DNA from: Nitrospina sp.
GTDB lineage: Bacteria; Nitrospinota; Nitrospinia; Nitrospinales; JACRGP01
DNA length: 64,000 nucleotides
Direction of reading: 5' to 3'
NCBI GenBank assembly: GCA_024648695.1
Contig: JACAVV010000014.1
Location: 62,001-126,000 of the forward strand
A program made the position numbers and the translations under genes. The notes below the pieces were generated by a model. The model worked only from the letters and a program-made list of their open reading frames with translations, was not told the origin of the DNA and made no database searches. Numbering within the stretch: position 1 is the first letter of the stretch; every line of letters starts with the position of its first letter. Shown one piece after another: positions 24,546-32,715 of the stretch.

Positions 24546-25773
24546 AGCTGTCGGGTTCCTGGTCATTCTGTTTGGATTGGCAGGATGTTCGAATACCCCT
24601 CTTATCGGAGACGATCCCAAAACCCAGCGCTTTGCCGACGTAACCACCCGGGCGCTCCCAAAAGTTTCCGGCAGTATATTACAGGCCCATTTCGCCACCT
24701 TGAATCCGGACAACGCCAAGGACCTCGTACTTTTCACCAAAGAAAGAGGTGCCGGCCTGAATTTTGTGGTCCTGATGAACAATGGCAAGGGCAGGTTCCA
24801 ACGGAAAGATAACAAGAACCTGATCTCAGCGGCGGCGGACACACTTTTTTTTACAGTCGCAGACCTGAACAGTGACCGGATTTCGGAACTGATCCTCCTG
24901 CAAAAAGATGCAAAAGGGACTCGGGCACGTATTTTCGTGAATAATGGTAAAGGGTATTTCTATCGGCCTGAAGGCACCCAGGACCTTCGCTTGAACTCTG
25001 GAATCGATCGCATCAATCCTATGGATTTAGATAGTGATCACGATGTAGATCTGCTGTTCACCGGAAAAAAGGTTACGGACAAAAATGGAAAAGAAGCTGA
25101 ATATCCCATGCAATTATTCATCAATAACGGGAAGGCTCGTCTGGTGGATCGTACGGCTACCCTCATGCCGCCTCATGTGGGGCAGGGAGTGACGTTTCCC
25201 GTGTTCGCCGACTATGACGGCGATTCAGTGGTGGATATTTTTCTCGTATCAGAACGAGGCCCTAACAGGCTTTTGATCAACAACGGATTGGGCCAGTTCA
25301 CAGACACTTCGGATCGGGCGCTTCCCGGAGTCATTGGAAAAAATACCCACGCCGACTGGGCGGATTTCGATGATGATAAAGATAACGACCTGTTGGTGAC
25401 CACGCGAGGTATAAAAAAATCATCCCAATCCTATCCCTCCGAGTACACCTACCTACTGGAAAATGATGGACGCGGAAAATTTAAAAAACGTCCGATGAAA
25501 ACTTTTCCAAATATTCCGTCCCGCAGGGTCTATTTGCTGGATGCGGATGGCAATGAGACGGTGGACGCTTTGATCCTCACGCATAAAGGACCTCATTTTT
25601 TTGCCGGTTTGGGGGGCTGGAGTTTTGCGATCAAATCGAAGGCCCGCCTGCCAAGCGCTTCACCTGTTCTGGAAATGACCTTTGGCGATATAAACGGCGA
25701 CCATTATCTGGATGTTTTTGCTATCAATTCAAACCGGAGGTCCGGAAGGTTGTGGGTCAGCCTGATCGATTGA
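24487..25773 (+). CDS. FG-GAP/VCBS repeat lipoprotein
   Basis: This 428-residue protein has a lipoprotein signal with lipobox L-A-G-C (Cys34). It then has about seven FG-GAP/VCBS-type repeats with calcium-loop motifs such as D-L-D-S-D-H-D-V-D, D-Y-D-G-D-S-V-V-D, D-F-D-D-D-K-D-N-D and D-I-N-G-D-H-Y-L-D. It should form a lipid-anchored beta-propeller outside the cytoplasm. The ATG lies inside the preceding MBL gene; longer upstream readings lack a signal peptide at the N-terminus. Function is likely binding or adhesion. Confidence 0.8.
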   Translation: MKDWKLISKIPSLPFPFLIKAVGFLVILFGLAGCSNTPLIGDDPKTQRFADVTTRALPKVSGSILQAHFATLNPDNAKDLVLFTKERGAGLNFVVLMNNGKGRFQRKDNKNLISAAADTLFFTVADLNSDRISELILLQKDAKGTRARIFVNNGKGYFYRPEGTQDLRLNSGIDRINPMDLDSDHDVDLLFTGKKVTDKNGKEAEYPMQLFINNGKARLVDRTATLMPPHVGQGVTFPVFADYDGDSVVDIFLVSERGPNRLLINNGLGQFTDTSDRALPGVIGKNTHADWADFDDDKDNDLLVTTRGIKKSSQSYPSEYTYLLENDGRGKFKKRPMKTFPNIPSRRVYLLDADGNETVDALILTHKGPHFFAGLGGWSFAIKSKARLPSASPVLEMTFGDINGDHYLDVFAINSNRRSGRLWVSLID

Positions 25774-25901
25774 ATCTAAAATGAGTTCGATCCAGTGGTC
25801 CGGTTCAATCGGCAAGAACATGGAATCAAAAGGCCTCTTTCCGGATCTTATAAGAGACTGCCAAACTTTGCCTGAAAACTTTAGGAAGGTGAAACCGAGT
25901 T

Positions 25902-27338
25902 ATGGGTGACGAAATATCACAATGCCAATTCAATGGTCAGGATGTCCAGGAATTCCGCCGCCGCTTGAACGAAGAATCGCAAATTCTGATGGATTGGTTC
26001 AAGGACGATCGTTTTGAATCTCATCCCGGACGATGCGGGTTCGAGCTGGAAGCCTGGCTGGTGGATAAGCATTTCCGTCCGTCTCCAATCAACGATGAGT
26101 TTCTGGATAAAATTTCCAGTCATCTGGTGGTTCCGGAATTGTCCAAGTTCAATTTTGAGATCAACAGCACTCCTCACTCTCTTGAAGACCACCTGCTCAG
26201 TCACCTCGAGCAAGAACTTTTGGAAGTGTGGCACCAATGTGAAACGATTGCCAACCAATTTGATTCCCATGCCCTCACCATTGGTATTTTGCCCACGATC
26301 AGAAACGACATGCTTACCCTGGACAATATGTCGTCTATGAAACGGTACGCCGCTTTAAACGAGCGGGTTTTGCAATTTCGTGAAGATGAACCTTTGAAAC
26401 TGGATATTCATGGCAAAGATGCCCTGCGAGTGCAACATCACGATGTGATGCTGGAAGCGGCGGCTACATCTTTGCAAATACATTTACAAGTTCAGCCGAA
26501 CCAGGCGGCGCGGTATTATAATTTGTCTCAGATCGTTTCCGCCCCGATGGTCGCTCTGTGCGCCAACTCTCCTTTTCTTTTCGAAAAGGACCTGTGGGCG
26601 GAAACGCGTATCCCAACTTTTGAACAGGCCGTCGCCATCTCCACCTTCAAGGACGATTCCAACAGGACGATTCGGCGTGTCACATTTGGAACCGGATACG
26701 CACAAAATTCTATTGCCGAATGTTTTGAAGAAAACAGAAACCATTTCCCTGTTCTACTTCCGGAACTGTTCGATGAAGACCCCGGTCAACTCAATCACCT
26801 TCGATTGCACAACGGGACCATTTGGCGCTGGACCCGGCCTCTGGTGGGTATCGGGGACGATGGCACGCCGCATCTTCGAATCGAGCACCGGGTGCCGGCG
26901 GCAGGACCCAGCATCACTGATGTCATTGCCAATATTGGTTTTTTCATTGGCTTGATGGCAAAATGGGTCGATCTGGAAACACCGTTGGAACATCATATTC
27001 CTTTTGAAACGGCCCGAACAAATTTTTATAATGCCGCCAAGCATGGTCTGGATGCTGAAATCGTTTGGTCCGAAGGCAAGTCGATGAGTATCGCTTCATT
27101 AATATCCGAGATTCTGTTAGACGAAGCCAAGGAAGGACTCCGCTCCTGCGGGCTGGCAGACGAGGAAGTCGACCACTATATGGAAGGAGTGATCGGCAAC
27201 CGAATACGGACCGGCCAGAATGGTTCTGTCTGGCAACGGGCTTTTATTGCTACACACGGATCTGAATTCACCGAGATGACTCGTCAATATTTCAAAAACC
27301 AAACCCAAAACATTCCTGTTCACCGGTGGGCAGTCTGA
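25902..27338 (+). CDS. Glutamate-cysteine ligase family 2 (GCS2) protein
   Basis: This 478-residue ATP-grasp-like ligase has the GCS2 opening G-F-E-L-E-A-W-L (residues 47-54), F-N-F-E-I-N-S-T-P near 84-92, and the conserved H-L-Q-V region followed by R-I-E-H-R-V-P-A near 328-335. Members make gamma-glutamylcysteine or other gamma-glutamyl amides. Four nucleotides downstream begins a zinc carboxypeptidase-like gene, so the pair probably act on related amide compounds. No glutathione synthetase gene is nearby, so I do not name it gshA. Confidence 0.75.
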   Translation: MGDEISQCQFNGQDVQEFRRRLNEESQILMDWFKDDRFESHPGRCGFELEAWLVDKHFRPSPINDEFLDKISSHLVVPELSKFNFEINSTPHSLEDHLLSHLEQELLEVWHQCETIANQFDSHALTIGILPTIRNDMLTLDNMSSMKRYAALNERVLQFREDEPLKLDIHGKDALRVQHHDVMLEAAATSLQIHLQVQPNQAARYYNLSQIVSAPMVALCANSPFLFEKDLWAETRIPTFEQAVAISTFKDDSNRTIRRVTFGTGYAQNSIAECFEENRNHFPVLLPELFDEDPGQLNHLRLHNGTIWRWTRPLVGIGDDGTPHLRIEHRVPAAGPSITDVIANIGFFIGLMAKWVDLETPLEHHIPFETARTNFYNAAKHGLDAEIVWSEGKSMSIASLISEILLDEAKEGLRSCGLADEEVDHYMEGVIGNRIRTGQNGSVWQRAFIATHGSEFTEMTRQYFKNQTQNIPVHRWAV

Positions 27339-27341
27339 TTC

Positions 27342-28355
27342 ATGGAACTGTTTGAATTCGATTCATTGCCACCCGGGTTTCTTGAAGCGGAACACCATGA
27401 ACTGGATTCCATTTTGCCGGGTCCTTCCCTGATAAAAATTCCTGGAGAGGATTCGTCTTTTTTGTTTCTGGCCACACTTCTGCATGGAAATGAACCTACC
27501 GGATTGCAGGCGATTCAAAAACTATTAAAAAAGTATGAAGGCCAAACCCTTCCACGTGGACTGATCCTGTTGATTGGAAACGTAAAAGCCGCACGTGATA
27601 ACCTGCGCCGGTTTCCGGAGGAACCGGATTACAATCGCATTTGGCAGGGCGGAAACGGCCCTGAAGGAAAGTGGGCTGAAAAGATTCTGGACCGACTGAA
27701 ACAGGAAAACCTGATTGCCGGCATTGACATTCACAACACTTCCGGAAAAAATCCACATTATGCCTGTATCAACCGACTATCTTCACCGTTTGTCAATCTG
27801 GCAAAAATGTTTAGCCAGACTTTAGTGTATTTCACCAGTCCCAAAGAAGTGCTTTCCAATGCGTTGGCGGAATTTTGCACAGCGATCACCATCGAAAGCG
27901 GCGTCCCGGGCGACCCCTATGGGGTCCAGCACGTGTACGAATTTCTGGAAAAATGTTTTCAGCTTAAACAGATACCGAGCACAGGGTGCGACGATTTGTA
28001 TGTGTATCACAGCGTTGCGCGCATTCTGGTACCGGAGAAGAGCCGGATTGGCTTCGACCCCAATGCCACCGGAAAAGACTTTTGCTTTATCGCCAATCTC
28101 GATGTGCAGAATTTTTCTGAACTCCCTGAAAACTCTCTTTTGGGTTGGCGTTACAATTCCGGTCTGGCATTATCGGTTGTGGATGAAAATAATCAGGATG
28201 TCGCAAAGACTTACCTGAGTTACGAAGGTAACGAAATTCGTTTTAAACGATCAGTCGTGCCTTCGATGTTCACCACCCAGGAGAAAATAGTTCATCAGGA
28301 CTGTTTGGGCTATTTGATGGAACGTTTCGAAATTCCCGATAGCGATGCAGTGTGA
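27342..28355 (+). CDS. Succinylglutamate desuccinylase/aspartoacylase-family zinc hydrolase
   Basis: This 337-residue M14-type amidase has the zinc ligands H48 and E51 in H-G-N-E-P-T-G and H131 in D-I-H-N-T-S-G, and a T-I-E-S-G motif near residue 187 carrying a candidate catalytic Glu. It lies 3 nt after the GCS2 ligase gene, so the pair is cotranscribed and could make and break the same amide bond. The substrate is not evident. Confidence 0.82.
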   Translation: MELFEFDSLPPGFLEAEHHELDSILPGPSLIKIPGEDSSFLFLATLLHGNEPTGLQAIQKLLKKYEGQTLPRGLILLIGNVKAARDNLRRFPEEPDYNRIWQGGNGPEGKWAEKILDRLKQENLIAGIDIHNTSGKNPHYACINRLSSPFVNLAKMFSQTLVYFTSPKEVLSNALAEFCTAITIESGVPGDPYGVQHVYEFLEKCFQLKQIPSTGCDDLYVYHSVARILVPEKSRIGFDPNATGKDFCFIANLDVQNFSELPENSLLGWRYNSGLALSVVDENNQDVAKTYLSYEGNEIRFKRSVVPSMFTTQEKIVHQDCLGYLMERFEIPDSDAV

Positions 28356-28402
28356 TAAAATGGGAAAAATTCGAGATCTGGGATTAACCCGACTTTATCA
28401 AC

Positions 28403-28819
28403 ATGATTGAAACACGAACCTTTGAAATAAGCACACAGGGGTTTTCCGATATCATCGACATCACTGGCCATGTTGAGCGGGAAATTTCTGCAAGTGGTAT
28501 TTCGGATGGAATAGCTACCGTGTTTGTTCCCGGCTCCACTGCAGGAATCACGACGCTTGAATTCGAATCGGGAGCAGTGAGTGATCTGAGGCAATCGATT
28601 GAGCGTCAGGCCCCGCAGGATATCCATTATGAACACGATGCGCGTTGGGGCGATGGTAACGGATTCTCCCACGTACGGGCGGCTTTGATGGGTGGATCGT
28701 TCACCGTTCCCTTCAATGACCGCCGAATGCTATTGGGAACCTGGCAACAAATAGTTTTGTGTGATTTCGATAACCGGCCGCGTTCACGAAAAATACTGGT
28801 TCAAATTCTTGGACAATGA
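28403..28819 (+). CDS. yjbQ: YjbQ/UPF0047 family protein
   Basis: This 138-residue protein has the family signature V-P-G-S-T-A-G-I-T-T-L-E-F-E (about 44-57), H-Y-E-H-D-A-R-W-G-D-G-N-G-F-S-H-V near 75-91, and the C-terminal G-T-W-Q-Q-I-V-L-C-D-F-D-N-R-P-R-S-R. Some members have weak thiamine-phosphate synthase activity; the biological role is unsettled. Length is typical. The stop overlaps the next small gene by 4 nt. Confidence 0.92.
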   Translation: MIETRTFEISTQGFSDIIDITGHVEREISASGISDGIATVFVPGSTAGITTLEFESGAVSDLRQSIERQAPQDIHYEHDARWGDGNGFSHVRAALMGGSFTVPFNDRRMLLGTWQQIVLCDFDNRPRSRKILVQILGQ

Positions 28820-28998
28820 CAAAGGAAAAAGGCAAAAAGTTTTTAGGCATTTTGTTCGACTGTTGTAACGTGTACCGCCGCATTTATATCAACCGAGACA
28901 AAACCGCCTATGAAGGCCGATGCCCGATGTGTTACCGGGAGGTTTCGGTAAAGATTGGTCCGGAAGGTTCCTCTTCACGTTTTTTTACCGCCCGTTGA
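28816..28998 (+). CDS. Small CxxC protein, possible zinc ribbon
   Basis: This 60-residue basic protein has C16-C17 and C36-x2-C39 (C-P-M-C), a pattern that could bind one zinc ion. It begins with an ATGA overlap with yjbQ, so it is likely translated by coupling. A role is not recognisable. Confidence 0.65.
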   Translation: MTKEKGKKFLGILFDCCNVYRRIYINRDKTAYEGRCPMCYREVSVKIGPEGSSSRFFTAR

Positions 28999-29054
28999 TT
29001 TGGGATTCCCGCCCTGATAAATTCCTGTTCCACCTCTATCAATATTTTCTATTT

Positions 29055-29492
29055 ATGAAATTGGTCCTGCAAAGAGTCAGCCAGGCTTCAGTGCAAGTCG
29101 ATGGCAGGGAAATCTCACGAATTTCCCAAGGGCTCATGGTCCTTCTTGGTTTGGAAAAAGGGGATGGGGAGGAGACCCTCGTGGAACTTGCTAAAAAAAT
29201 GGTGAATCTCAGGATTTTTGAGGACGATCAGGGAAAAATGAATCTTTCTTTACTTGATATTCAGGGGGAAGCCTTGGTCGTGTCCCAATTCACTTTGGCC
29301 GGTGACTGTTCACGGGGCAGGCGCCCCGGATTCGACAAGGCGGCGCCTCCAGATCTGGCTAACGAACTATATTTGAAATTTGTTGACGAGGTCCAGCGAT
29401 TGGGAGTTCCCGTGCAAACGGGTCAGTTCGGTGCGACGATGTCGGTTGAAATCCAGAACGAAGGCCCGGTCACTTTTATTCTGGAACGTTGA
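29055..29492 (+). CDS. dtd: D-aminoacyl-tRNA deacylase
   Basis: This 145-residue enzyme hydrolyses D-aminoacyl and glycyl mischarged tRNAs. Both cross-subunit motifs are intact: S-Q-F-T-L near residue 78 and the Gly-cisPro segment N-E-G-P-V-T-F near 134-140. The ATG was chosen because it starts the conserved M-K-L-V-L-Q-R-V; upstream codons overlap the preceding small gene. Its stop codon directly abuts the stop of the convergent TPR lipoprotein gene, leaving no room for a terminator between them. Confidence 0.95.
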   Translation: MKLVLQRVSQASVQVDGREISRISQGLMVLLGLEKGDGEETLVELAKKMVNLRIFEDDQGKMNLSLLDIQGEALVVSQFTLAGDCSRGRRPGFDKAAPPDLANELYLKFVDEVQRLGVPVQTGQFGATMSVEIQNEGPVTFILER

Positions 29493-30680
29493 TCACTCCC
29501 GACTTCGTAAATTGGGAACCGTTGCTACGGGAGAACCCGGAAGCACAATATTGGCGAAATCCTTTTCCTTCAGCTTGTATATTTTGAAATAGCTATCCAA
29601 CAAATTCCTGGATTTTTCCACCAATTGAATATTATTTTTTTCCAGGAACAGTTTTTCCGCGATTTTTAAATTTTTAATGGCCTCTCGTCCCTCGCCAACT
29701 TTATTGAAAACCATTCCCAGGCTAAGATAAGCTGGGGCGAAAAGTGGATCAAGGTTGATGGATTTTTGAAACGACTCCAGGGCAGGCTTGATTTTTCCCA
29801 TATTGAGATACAGTTCTCCCAAGGCAAACCGGGTTGGGGCATGGGATGGGCGAATTTTCAAGACCTTGTTGAATTCACTCAGGGCATCCTCAAAAAACTT
29901 CAGTTCCTGATATGCCCAGCCGAGGTTGGAATGCGCCAGATAATCATTCGGGTTCAACTTGACCGCGGTTTCCCATTCCTTGATGGCCTTGTTAATTTGG
30001 TCATTCTGGGCATAAATATTACCCCGGTTGAAATAAGCTTCCGGGTAACGCGGATTCAATTCTATCGCCTTGGAATATTCCTTCAGGGCCTCATTATCCC
30101 GACCCATTTTCCCATAGACAACACCCAGATTATTGTGGGCCACGGCATGCCTGGGTTCCACCGTTATTACTTTTTGAAAATTTTCTACGGCGGTTTTGTA
30201 CTGTCCCAAACTGGAATAGGCGGAACCCAGGTTCAATAATGCTTCAGGATTGGTTTCATCCCGACGCAGGGCCGCTTCCAGAATTTTTACGGCCTCTTCG
30301 CTAAACCCCTGCTCCAGCTTGATCACGGCCAGGCTGATGAGAGTGAGAGGATCGTCGACGTTCAGCACCAGAGCCTGGGTCAATGTCTTTTCCGATCGGT
30401 CCTTTTGTCCCAGGCGAAACTGGGCCACACCCAGATTCCTGAACGCTTCCGGATATTTATTCTTTAACTGAATGGCCTTTTCCAGGTTTTCTACCGCGTT
30501 TTTGTATTCTTTGTTTTCCAGGTAAGCAGTTCCCAGTTCGAAATGGGCTTCCGGATCCTTGGGGGATTTCACAACCTCCGTATGAAAGTGAGCGATTCGT
30601 TGCTCAGGAGAGTTGTCTCCGGAACCACACCCGGATAACAGGAAGAACAGGGAACTGATGAGGGCAAAGATAGCTTGCAT
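29493..30680 (-). CDS. Tetratricopeptide-repeat lipoprotein
   Basis: This 395-residue protein has a lipoprotein signal peptide with lipobox L-L-S-G-C (Cys18), then about nine consecutive TPR units from residue 30 to 350, with repeated patterns like P-E-A-x-x-N-L-G-x-A-x and Y-x-x-A-V-E-N-F-Q-K. It should be a membrane-anchored periplasmic scaffold. Its partner is unknown. It follows nuoN on the minus strand with a 70-nt gap. Confidence 0.85.
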   Translation of the reverse strand: MQAIFALISSLFFLLSGCGSGDNSPEQRIAHFHTEVVKSPKDPEAHFELGTAYLENKEYKNAVENLEKAIQLKNKYPEAFRNLGVAQFRLGQKDRSEKTLTQALVLNVDDPLTLISLAVIKLEQGFSEEAVKILEAALRRDETNPEALLNLGSAYSSLGQYKTAVENFQKVITVEPRHAVAHNNLGVVYGKMGRDNEALKEYSKAIELNPRYPEAYFNRGNIYAQNDQINKAIKEWETAVKLNPNDYLAHSNLGWAYQELKFFEDALSEFNKVLKIRPSHAPTRFALGELYLNMGKIKPALESFQKSINLDPLFAPAYLSLGMVFNKVGEGREAIKNLKIAEKLFLEKNNIQLVEKSRNLLDSYFKIYKLKEKDFANIVLPGSPVATVPNLRSRE

Positions 30681-30750
30681 GGAACCTGAACAACTCCAGG
30701 AAGTTATTTATTCAGGTTCAGGATAGGCGGAAAGTGGGGCGACGGCAAGC

Positions 30751-32277
30751 CTAGAATGGTACCGACAATTTGGCAAGTGACATCAACGTGGATGGGAACA
30801 ACCCAAAAACCAAAACGGCCACCATACTGACCATAATGACAGCTCTCATGCCTTTGTTAATTTCTATCGTTTCAGTACTCTCTTCATCATGGAAATACAT
30901 CAACACAATCACTCGCAAATAAAAATAAACGGCGATCATGCTGGCGATCACCGCCAGGATGGCTAACAAATGGTAACCTTCCTGAATGGCGGCAAGAAAC
31001 AGGTACAGCTTGCCGAAAAAACCCGCTGTGGGCGGAATACCGGCCAGGGAAACCATGAACAGGGCCATCGCTCCGGCCAACATGGGATTTCTTTTTGAAA
31101 GTCCTTTCAAACGCAAAATAGAGTTGCCCTCTGAACCCTGTCCTTCCAGTGTTAGAACGATCGCAAATGCCCCCACGTTCATAAACAGGTACACTGCCAG
31201 ATAAAACAGAATGCTGGCCACACCTTCGTGACTGTTGGCGACAATGCCTATCAGCAGGTAACCGGCATGCGCAATACCGGAAAATGCCAGCATGCGTTTG
31301 ATATCCGTTTGAAAAATTGCCGCGGTGTTGCCCACGATCATGGTGATTACTGACACGCCAAACACCACTGGCATCCAGATATACTGTAATTCGTGAAACG
31401 AAACCGAGAACACCCTCGCGATCAATGCAAATGCCGCCGCTTTAGTGGCCACAGACATGAATGCCGTGATCGGAGTGGGGGCTCCCTGATAAACATCTGG
31501 CGTCCAGGAATGAAAGGGCACGGCAGATACCTTAAACGCCAAACCGGCAAACATCAGTCCCACCCCGATATAAACCAGGGTATTGTGACTGTAGGGATTG
31601 CTGTGCAGAAGTTTGGCGATGCCACGAATCTCTGTCGTTCCCGTTCCCACATATACCAGCGCCATACCATAAACCAGGATCGCCGAGGCGAATGCTCCGG
31701 TCAAAAGGTATTTCACTGTGGATTCCTGGGACGCTTTACATTCCCAAGTGAGTTTCTCGCTATCTCCGGGACCTTCGGTTCCGGTACCGTGTTTGGCGGA
31801 AAACCCGCATAAAATATAGAGTGCGATTGAAAAGACTTCCAGGGCTACGAACGCAGTGATCAAGGTTCCGGCTTTGGCCAAAAACATCATGCCTGCCACT
31901 GCCATAAGGACCAGCGTGAAATATTCGGATTTGTTTTCGTTGTCGGATTTTGGGTAACGATAGGAAGCCAGAATGGCAAAAACACCCATCGCCAGTATCA
32001 GCAAATTGAAGGACTGGGAAAAGCGGTCATAGATCAGGGCATTCGAGAATATTTCCGGCTCGGCTCCTAAATGGTCGTGTGGCGCAGACCTCCAAAGCAA
32101 AGCCGAGTAGAGCCAGGCGATTCCCAATCCACCGAGCGCACCATTGCACAAAAACGGACGGTTATCGTAGGTTTTGAATAATCCTAAAATCAATAAGGCA
32201 AAGGCTGTCATCAGGACGATCAATTCGGGCCCTAAAGCCGTCCACTTCATATCGCTGTAATCGATTAAAAATTCCAT
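30751..32277 (-). CDS. nuoN: NADH-quinone oxidoreductase subunit N (complex I)
   Basis: This 508-residue antiporter-like proton-pumping subunit has about 14 helices. It carries the family features A-L-E-V-F-S-I-A-L-Y-I-L near 150, K-Y-L-L-T-G-A-F-A-S near 190, F-K-V-S-A-V-P-F-H-S-W-T-P-D-V-Y-Q-G-A-P-T-P, and K-R-M-L-A-F-S-G-I-A-H-A-G-Y. The conserved Lys and Glu residues of the proton path are therefore present. Chosen start: an ATG with an AAGGAA site 11 nt upstream. No other nuo gene is in the window, and nothing precedes it on this strand for 440 nt, so it appears detached from its usual operon end. Confidence 0.95.
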   Translation of the reverse strand: MEFLIDYSDMKWTALGPELIVLMTAFALLILGLFKTYDNRPFLCNGALGGLGIAWLYSALLWRSAPHDHLGAEPEIFSNALIYDRFSQSFNLLILAMGVFAILASYRYPKSDNENKSEYFTLVLMAVAGMMFLAKAGTLITAFVALEVFSIALYILCGFSAKHGTGTEGPGDSEKLTWECKASQESTVKYLLTGAFASAILVYGMALVYVGTGTTEIRGIAKLLHSNPYSHNTLVYIGVGLMFAGLAFKVSAVPFHSWTPDVYQGAPTPITAFMSVATKAAAFALIARVFSVSFHELQYIWMPVVFGVSVITMIVGNTAAIFQTDIKRMLAFSGIAHAGYLLIGIVANSHEGVASILFYLAVYLFMNVGAFAIVLTLEGQGSEGNSILRLKGLSKRNPMLAGAMALFMVSLAGIPPTAGFFGKLYLFLAAIQEGYHLLAILAVIASMIAVYFYLRVIVLMYFHDEESTETIEINKGMRAVIMVSMVAVLVFGLFPSTLMSLAKLSVPF

Positions 32278-32715
32278 TTCAAAAACAATTCCTTTCGGCC
32301 CGAGACTGGCCGGTCCATAGTTGTGCTTCTCTGGGAATAAAAGATGTTTTGCAGAGTGATTTGTAAAACATTTCCAGCGTTTTTTCAAGGCTGAATTGAA
32401 TTGTCTCCTCCTGGCATGTGGATTGATTTTGAACGAAAAACATGCTTAAAGCTTGTTTTCTTGCAAGAAACTCCCTGAGAATCATCCAGATTGGCATTGA
32501 ATTAAAAGGGCTTCTAAGTACATTGGGGAAGCAGAAGCATTTTCCGAATCCGGTTAAAGAGGGTTAAAGTTCCTATCTTTTCAGTTATAATAGAAAGTGG
32601 GAATCTTTTTAACTTACAGTTTTTCAAGCGCGTATTTTTTGTCATGAAAAATAGTTGCTCAGGTCTTTGAATTCATTCAGTTACCCCTCGTTTCCACCGG
32701 GAGCCTGCTTTTTCC
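32278..32715. other. Divergent promoter region between nuoN and the giant CHAT gene
   Basis: This 438-nt stretch has no supported gene. A possible plus-strand promoter is TTAAAG (32564-32569), 16 bp, TATAAT (32586-32591), about 125 nt before the giant gene. The -10 is perfect and the -35 is weak. Confidence 0.4.
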
